Shown here piece by piece: positions 60,062 to 64,000 of a DNA stretch of 64,000 bases. The number at the start of each line of letters is the position of its first letter. Position 1 is the stretch's first letter. Source of the stretch: Sesamum alatum (Eukaryota > Streptophyta > Magnoliopsida > Lamiales > Pedaliaceae); assembly GCA_034509735.1 (NCBI GenBank), contig JACGWO010000012.1:7190367-7254366 (forward strand). Reading direction: 5' to 3'. The notes under the pieces were generated by a model. That model did no database searches. It was not told the DNA's origin and saw only the letters and a list, made by a program, of their open reading frames with translations. Position numbers and translations under genes: made by a program.

Positions 60062-60650
60062 AACGGTATCACCAAAACACATTACCAAATTAATTTAATA
60101 AAAATATTTCATAAACTTCCAATCGATAAAATAAATAAACATTATTCAATTTTTTAACATGTACAAATTGAACATCGTTGAAATATAAACAATAATCTTG
60201 ACTTTTCATTAATATTAGACCGTCATTATTTAATTACACAATCTACATATATTCGAAATATGAACAGAGATTGAAGAACGGTAGGAAAAAAAATAAGTAT
60301 GGAAATCATATTTTAACTTTGAAATATTTTATTCATTGATTTGAAAATGTTTTCAACTTTAATTTCATGAACTTTTTACAATTCAAATTCAAACAAATCT
60401 TATCAGTTTCATATATTAGTCGAGCTTAACTAATTTTAGATGACAAGTAAATCGAGCCGATTGATGTATAAAAAGATTACAAAGTCAATGATTTTTTAGA
60501 TGTTACCCGTTCAATACCCATACTCACGGGTATTTTAGGGTCTAGACCCTACCCATACCCAAAATACTTATTTCAATGGGTATGGGTCCGAGTCTGAGTA
60601 TTAGTTGTTGTAGTGGGTCTGGGTATTACTCACCCATTGACAAGGTTTAA
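59835..60650. repeat. Possible TIR element
   Basis: Outer parts are loosely inverted (GCGGGTATTATCTTACCCGG on the left; GGGTCTGGGTATTACTCACCC on the right), and both hold CGGGTA/TACCCG-type motifs. A TA run is at about 60022-60058. Weak; no target duplication read. Confidence 0.35.
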
Positions 60651-60701
60651 AGGTATATATGGTGATATAGTATTTTCTTAATTTACATGGAGCAATAACC
60701 C

Positions 60702-61163
60702 TGATGGGGATATATCACGATCACAAGAAAAAAAATGCCAAAATATCTTCTAGCCCAGGATCTGCATATTTCTCTATGGGTCAGAGTCATGCGACCAAAC
60801 CCGACCCAACGACCCGAGTTCGGGCCCATTCCAAGAAAGCAGGATCTGCGCCACACATGGTTTGACAGCTAAGGGTTTGAGATGATGCCACGTGGATCAG
60901 ACAAGTGAGCGCATTTGGCCTTATAAATACTATCAGTCCAAGGCATTCATGGTAATTAAGACATGTTTATTACGTACATTATACCGCATTTACTACTTAT
61001 GATGGTTAATTATTATCTCGAACTTGAATTGACTTAAAGATCGAAAGGTTTTCGCTGGAAATCATCCCAACTAACCTAATATGCTTTTATTTTCTCAGGG
61101 ACCACTTATTATTTAGGCGACTACTCCAAGATCGCAAATTAAGACCATCATGAAGATCGCATC
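60702..61163 (+). mobile_element. Diverged LTR related to the one at 2399
   Basis: Opens TGATGGGGATAT like the LTR at 2399-2889 and keeps its order of parts: GACCCGACCC-like motifs, GGATCTGCGCCAC against GGATCCGCGCCAC, a TATAAATA at about 60922, and a 3' part of similar layout. No polypurine tract or coding region touches it, so it is a solo or broken LTR. Its right end is met by the minus-strand element at 61164. Confidence 0.6.
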
Positions 61164-61790
61164 TGATGGTGTGAGATTCGGAAAATAAATAGCCTAAACA
61201 CGTTACCTCGAATGAAAACAAGGAAATGCAATGATAATATAAAAAGAGAGTAGAATTTCTATATATCATCAAAAAGGTGTTTTACAAAATGAGATTCACC
61301 CCCTATTTATAGTAAATCTCTAGGGGTGAAATTACAATGTTGTCCCTTAACTTCCCTCAATCCTACGATTTAGATTAAACTTTCGAGGGCATCTTCGTCA
61401 TTTCACGTCCCCCACTTCCTTTGCAACTTCTCTTTGGTAACCACCTCTAACTTCCCTTCAACTTCCTTCAATGGCATTAGGGCAATTCTCTTGAAATAGG
61501 AGGGCCTTTTCGTAATTTCCCTTATTTTAGCTTCCTATCCCTATCAGTAGCCCCCCAACTTTCAAATGTTTCCTTGGAAATTCGGAAGTTCCAACGGGTA
61601 AGTTGACTCTGATTCAACTTCTTCCTTTTAGTAATGGATAGGTTGATTTTGACTAGGCTTCTTCTTTTCAACAATAACTCTCTTCGGCTTAGAAGTCTCT
61701 TCCTTCCAGGATTCTTTTTCAAACAAGTCCTATTTCCGTTGGGATCTTCTCTGTTGCTTCTCCTTCTTGGGCTAGGATTTTTCCCCTTCC

Positions 61791-61798
61791 TATATAAA
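61791..61798 (+). promoter_or_regulatory. TATA box of the antisense ORF
   Basis: TATATAAA on the plus strand, about 240 bp upstream of the ATG at 62031 and followed by a pyrimidine-rich leader. Confidence 0.45.
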
Positions 61799-62030
61799 TC
61801 TGTTGTGCCATCCTCCATTCTCCATCGTGCTCCATTTTTCCTTTTTGTCTTCTCTGTCTTCAAGAAAAAAAAAATATCGAAGCGTCTTGGCTCGGGTATT
61901 TAGTTCATCATCTCTCTTCCTACTACACATATATTTTCGTTTTTCCTCTTTGTGTCTCCAAAAACATCCCCTTACTTAGTCCGAGTATCCAAAAAAGACT
62001 CCGTTATTCCCGAGAAGAAAACTTTACGTC

Positions 62031-62960
62031 ATGTCGAGCAATCAACGGGGTGCCGGAAACACGTGGGGGAGAATATCGACGTCGAGTCGGGGCTGGGGAA
62101 CGCCCCGAGACACGGTGCTGGTCGAGGCACTCCGCCTCGGCCAGATTCTAGGTGAGGCACCTCGCCTCGACCAGATCCCAGCCGAGGCGAGGTGCCTCGG
62201 CCTGGATCTGGCCGAGCTGCTGATCCTCGATCGGACTCCGGCCGAGGGGCGTCTTTTCACTCCCTTCCGCTCCTCTTATTCATCCGGATATTGTGGACTT
62301 TGATCATGAAGTGATTGAAGCGATCCGGAATCTTCCTACTTGTCCCTCGTCTTCCCCAAATCCTTCCTTCGAGTCGAGCTCACAAGAAACTCCTCCACTC
62401 TTATCTCCTCTTGCAATTGACCTTGTTGATTCCGGTTTAAATGGAACTGAATCCTTTTCAGCCCCCCACTCCAAGTCTCGCTGTCGTATTATGGACGTTG
62501 AAAATTGTCATAGTCGCGTGAGTCTTGAAGAGTTCCGTCTTCTTGATGCCAATGTCAACGCCTCTTCTGAGTTCACCCTATTGTTACCTAGTGTTGACGA
62601 TAGGATCAAGTTCCCTCCTCCTGGGTTCTTCACAGTGTACCTATCATTCTTTACCTCTGGTCTTACACTGCCCCTACATCCCTTGCTACTTAAGATCATC
62701 ACCTGCACTACTTTAAGCATCAGCAATTTACCCCCAACTCCCTCGTAAGTTTTAAGGGGTTCCTCCAACGTATTGAAGAACTCGATTTGACCCCTTCTCT
62801 TGAGGCCTTCTATTCCTTATTTACTGTTAGAAAGGTACCCAACGAGTCCTACTTCTACTTCTATCCACGGGGGGGTTGCAAAATTCTTGAGGGTGGTGTT
62901 TCCTCGGAAGGCCCCTAGAAAGAAAAGTTCCTATTCGTAAAGGACTTGGCTTAGGGGTTA
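62031..62960 (+). pseudogene. Antisense Transposase_28-type ORF of the gypsy element
   Basis: The first frame (62031-62303) starts MSSNQRGAGNTWG and includes a 33-bp tandem repeat (about 62120-62250). After a frame change near 62290, the next frame (to 62748) reads HPDIVDFDHEVIEAIRN, SLEEFRLLD and PPPGFFTVYLSFFTSGLTLP, the core of the 'putative gypsy type transposon' family. Past 62700 the frame shifts again to NSLVSFKGFLQRIEELDL and SYFYFYPRGG, then stops. The protein's function is unknown. It lies antisense to pol. It is broken by frameshifts and cut at the junction near 62975. Confidence 0.75.
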
Positions 62961-62978
62961 GCAGCCCCTTGGAGGGAG

Positions 62979-63998
62979 TCATCCTTCGTTATTTGAGGCG
63001 GCGAAACCAAGTCGGATGGCATAACGTAATGTGTCCCGATACGGGCTCCCAATCAATATTCCTGCTCCACCACCTTGAGACATGGATGAGCCGTCAACAA
63101 ACATCCTCCAACACCTCTTCTCTTGCGTGCCTTTTTTCTCCGTCAATTCGGAGATAAAATCTGCCAACGCTTGTGCCTTGATCGCAGGCCTAGGTTGATA
63201 TTCGATTCCATGTTTACTTAACTCTACCGACCACTTTACCATTCTCCCAGATGAGGACGCAACGTCCTTGCTGTTGTTATCAATGCCAAGACCACCTTCT
63301 CTATTTGGGCGTATCTCTCTTCTGGCCCTTGCAGGGCCTTGCTAGCATAGTATATTGGTCGATCTTCGCGCCCTTCTTCTATTACGAGAACCGAATTTAC
63401 CGTGCCTTCCGAAACAGATAGGTACACGAACAGAGTCTCCCCGGGCTCCGGCTTTGTCAACAGGGGTGGTGAAGTAAGATACTTCTTCAAGTCCTCAAAG
63501 GCAGCTTGACATTGCTCTATCCAAGAAAAGCCTTCCACCTTTCTTAACACCTTGAAGAACGGAAGTCCTTGTTCTGAGGATTTCGAGATAAAACGATTAA
63601 GTGCCGCCATCCGTCCCGTCAGCTTCTGGACTTCTTTTATCGTTTGGGGAGGTTGCATCTTCATTAGCCTCAATTTTCTCCGGATTCGCCTCTATCCCCC
63701 TCTGAGAAACTATGAACCCTAGGAACTTCCCTCCCTGAACTCCGAAAGTGCATTTCGTGGGATTCAGTTTCATCCCATACTTCTCCAACGTGCAAAAGCA
63801 TTCCTTGAGATCTTTCACATGGTCTTCCCTCCTACGGCTCTTGACCAGCATATCATCTATATACACCTCCATGTTCCTTCCTATTTGCTCCCCGAACATG
63901 CCATTTACCAACCTCTGATACGTGGCCCCTGCATTTTTTAGCCCGAAAGGCATCACTCTGTAGCAATATGTGCCTTGCTCTGTCACAAAACTCGTCTT
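62979..63998 (-). pseudogene. Gypsy pol fragment: reverse transcriptase and RNase H
   Basis: Runs in from the right edge. RT: YRVMPFGLKNAGATYQRLVN, then YIDDMLVKS with the catalytic DD pair, KYGMKLNPTKCTFG and GKFLGFIVS. One extra base near 63650 shifts the frame to KEVQKLTGRMAALNRFIS and the RNase H-like part (FSWIEQCQAAFEDLKKYL, RPIYYASKAL). A deletion near 63240 removes about 30 residues before MVKWSVELS. The RNase H domain (WRMFVDGSSMSQGGGAGI) ends abruptly at ASNNEG at 62979. Integrase absent. Confidence 0.9.
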
Positions 63999-64000
63999 TT

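Larger units (their letters stand above)
61164..64000 (-). mobile_element. Tat-type gypsy element with antisense ORF (runs off the window)
   Basis: Minus-strand element. Its 3' LTR (61553 down to 61164, 390 bp; starts TGATAGGGATAGG, ends CACACCATCA) is preceded by a polypurine tract (AAGTTGGGGGGCTAC, about 61554-61568). Next comes an ORF on the opposite strand (about 62031-62960), then pol on the minus strand (62979 onward). RNase H is cut at about 62980 and the integrase is missing. An extra antisense ORF between pol and the 3' LTR is known for the Tat lineage (for example Grande). Confidence 0.75.

Noticed and set aside
1..64000. tRNA, rRNA or snoRNA genes
   Set aside because: No cloverleaf or conserved tRNA boxes or rRNA blocks were recognised by eye. 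A tRNAscan-SE or Infernal run would settle this.

Overview
This window is nuclear DNA of a flowering plant, almost certainly a eudicot. It is AT-rich, its genes have short exons separated by GT-AG introns, its gene families are plant-specific (XTH, plant-type PP2C, GH5 mannanase, SCYL2, plant mobile domain), and most of it is transposable-element sequence. The species cannot be read from the sequence.

Host genes: (1) a four-exon xyloglucan endotransglucosylase/hydrolase (XTH), 2975-4146, minus; (2) a four-exon clade-B-like protein phosphatase 2C, 13178-14909, plus; (3) a two-exon single-pass membrane protein of the DUF6821/ATG8-interacting-protein type, 17315-19204, plus; (4) an intronless secreted LRR protein of the DRT100/PGIP type, 19982-21442, minus; (5) a 14-exon SCY1-like 2 pseudokinase, 24031-33351, plus; (6) a wrecked mannan endo-1,4-beta-mannosidase copy, 36074-37114, minus; (7) a nearly intact mannanase, 48324-50062, minus, with a one-base frameshift directly after its predicted catalytic nucleophile. 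XTH and mannanase both act on hemicelluloses in the cell wall. Each has a broken duplicate nearby, so the window records local duplication followed by decay.

Mobile DNA. At 1.3-2.9 kb there is the 3' end of a Ty3/gypsy (Tat-type) element: integrase tail, dimeric tandem repeat, polypurine tract and LTR. At 5.25-7.7 kb a gag-only gypsy derivative lies on the minus strand, followed by a scrambled XTH fragment. At 8.3-10.6 kb there is a decayed Transposase_28-type ORF split by a 1.3-kb solo LTR with a perfect 5-bp target duplication. Small Mutator-type TIR elements with perfect 9-10 bp target duplications sit at 15.5, 22.3, 40.1 and 57.8 kb, and related foldback elements lie between 40.8 and 42.1 kb. 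Short non-autonomous Helitrons (CTAG 3' ends) sit at 16.9, 23.05, 23.3 and 59.4 kb.

Two large Mutator-like elements follow. MULE-1 (42200-47257) has long TIRs, a perfect 9-bp target duplication and a frameshifted transposase with PB1-like, MuDR, MULE, SWIM and zinc-knuckle parts. MULE-2 (51859-57334) carries two divergent genes, a MURA-type transposase (minus) and a plant-mobile-domain (MAIN-like) protein (plus), between TIRs that each hold two palindromes. Several of its stop codons are explained by single C-to-T or G-to-A transitions. The window ends in a diverged LTR abutted by a minus-strand Tat-type gypsy element (61164 to the end) that carries an antisense ORF with its own TATA box; its pol gene runs off the window.

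The most unusual structures are MULE-2 and the antisense-ORF gypsy element. Both belong to known classes, and I see no clearly new biological system.
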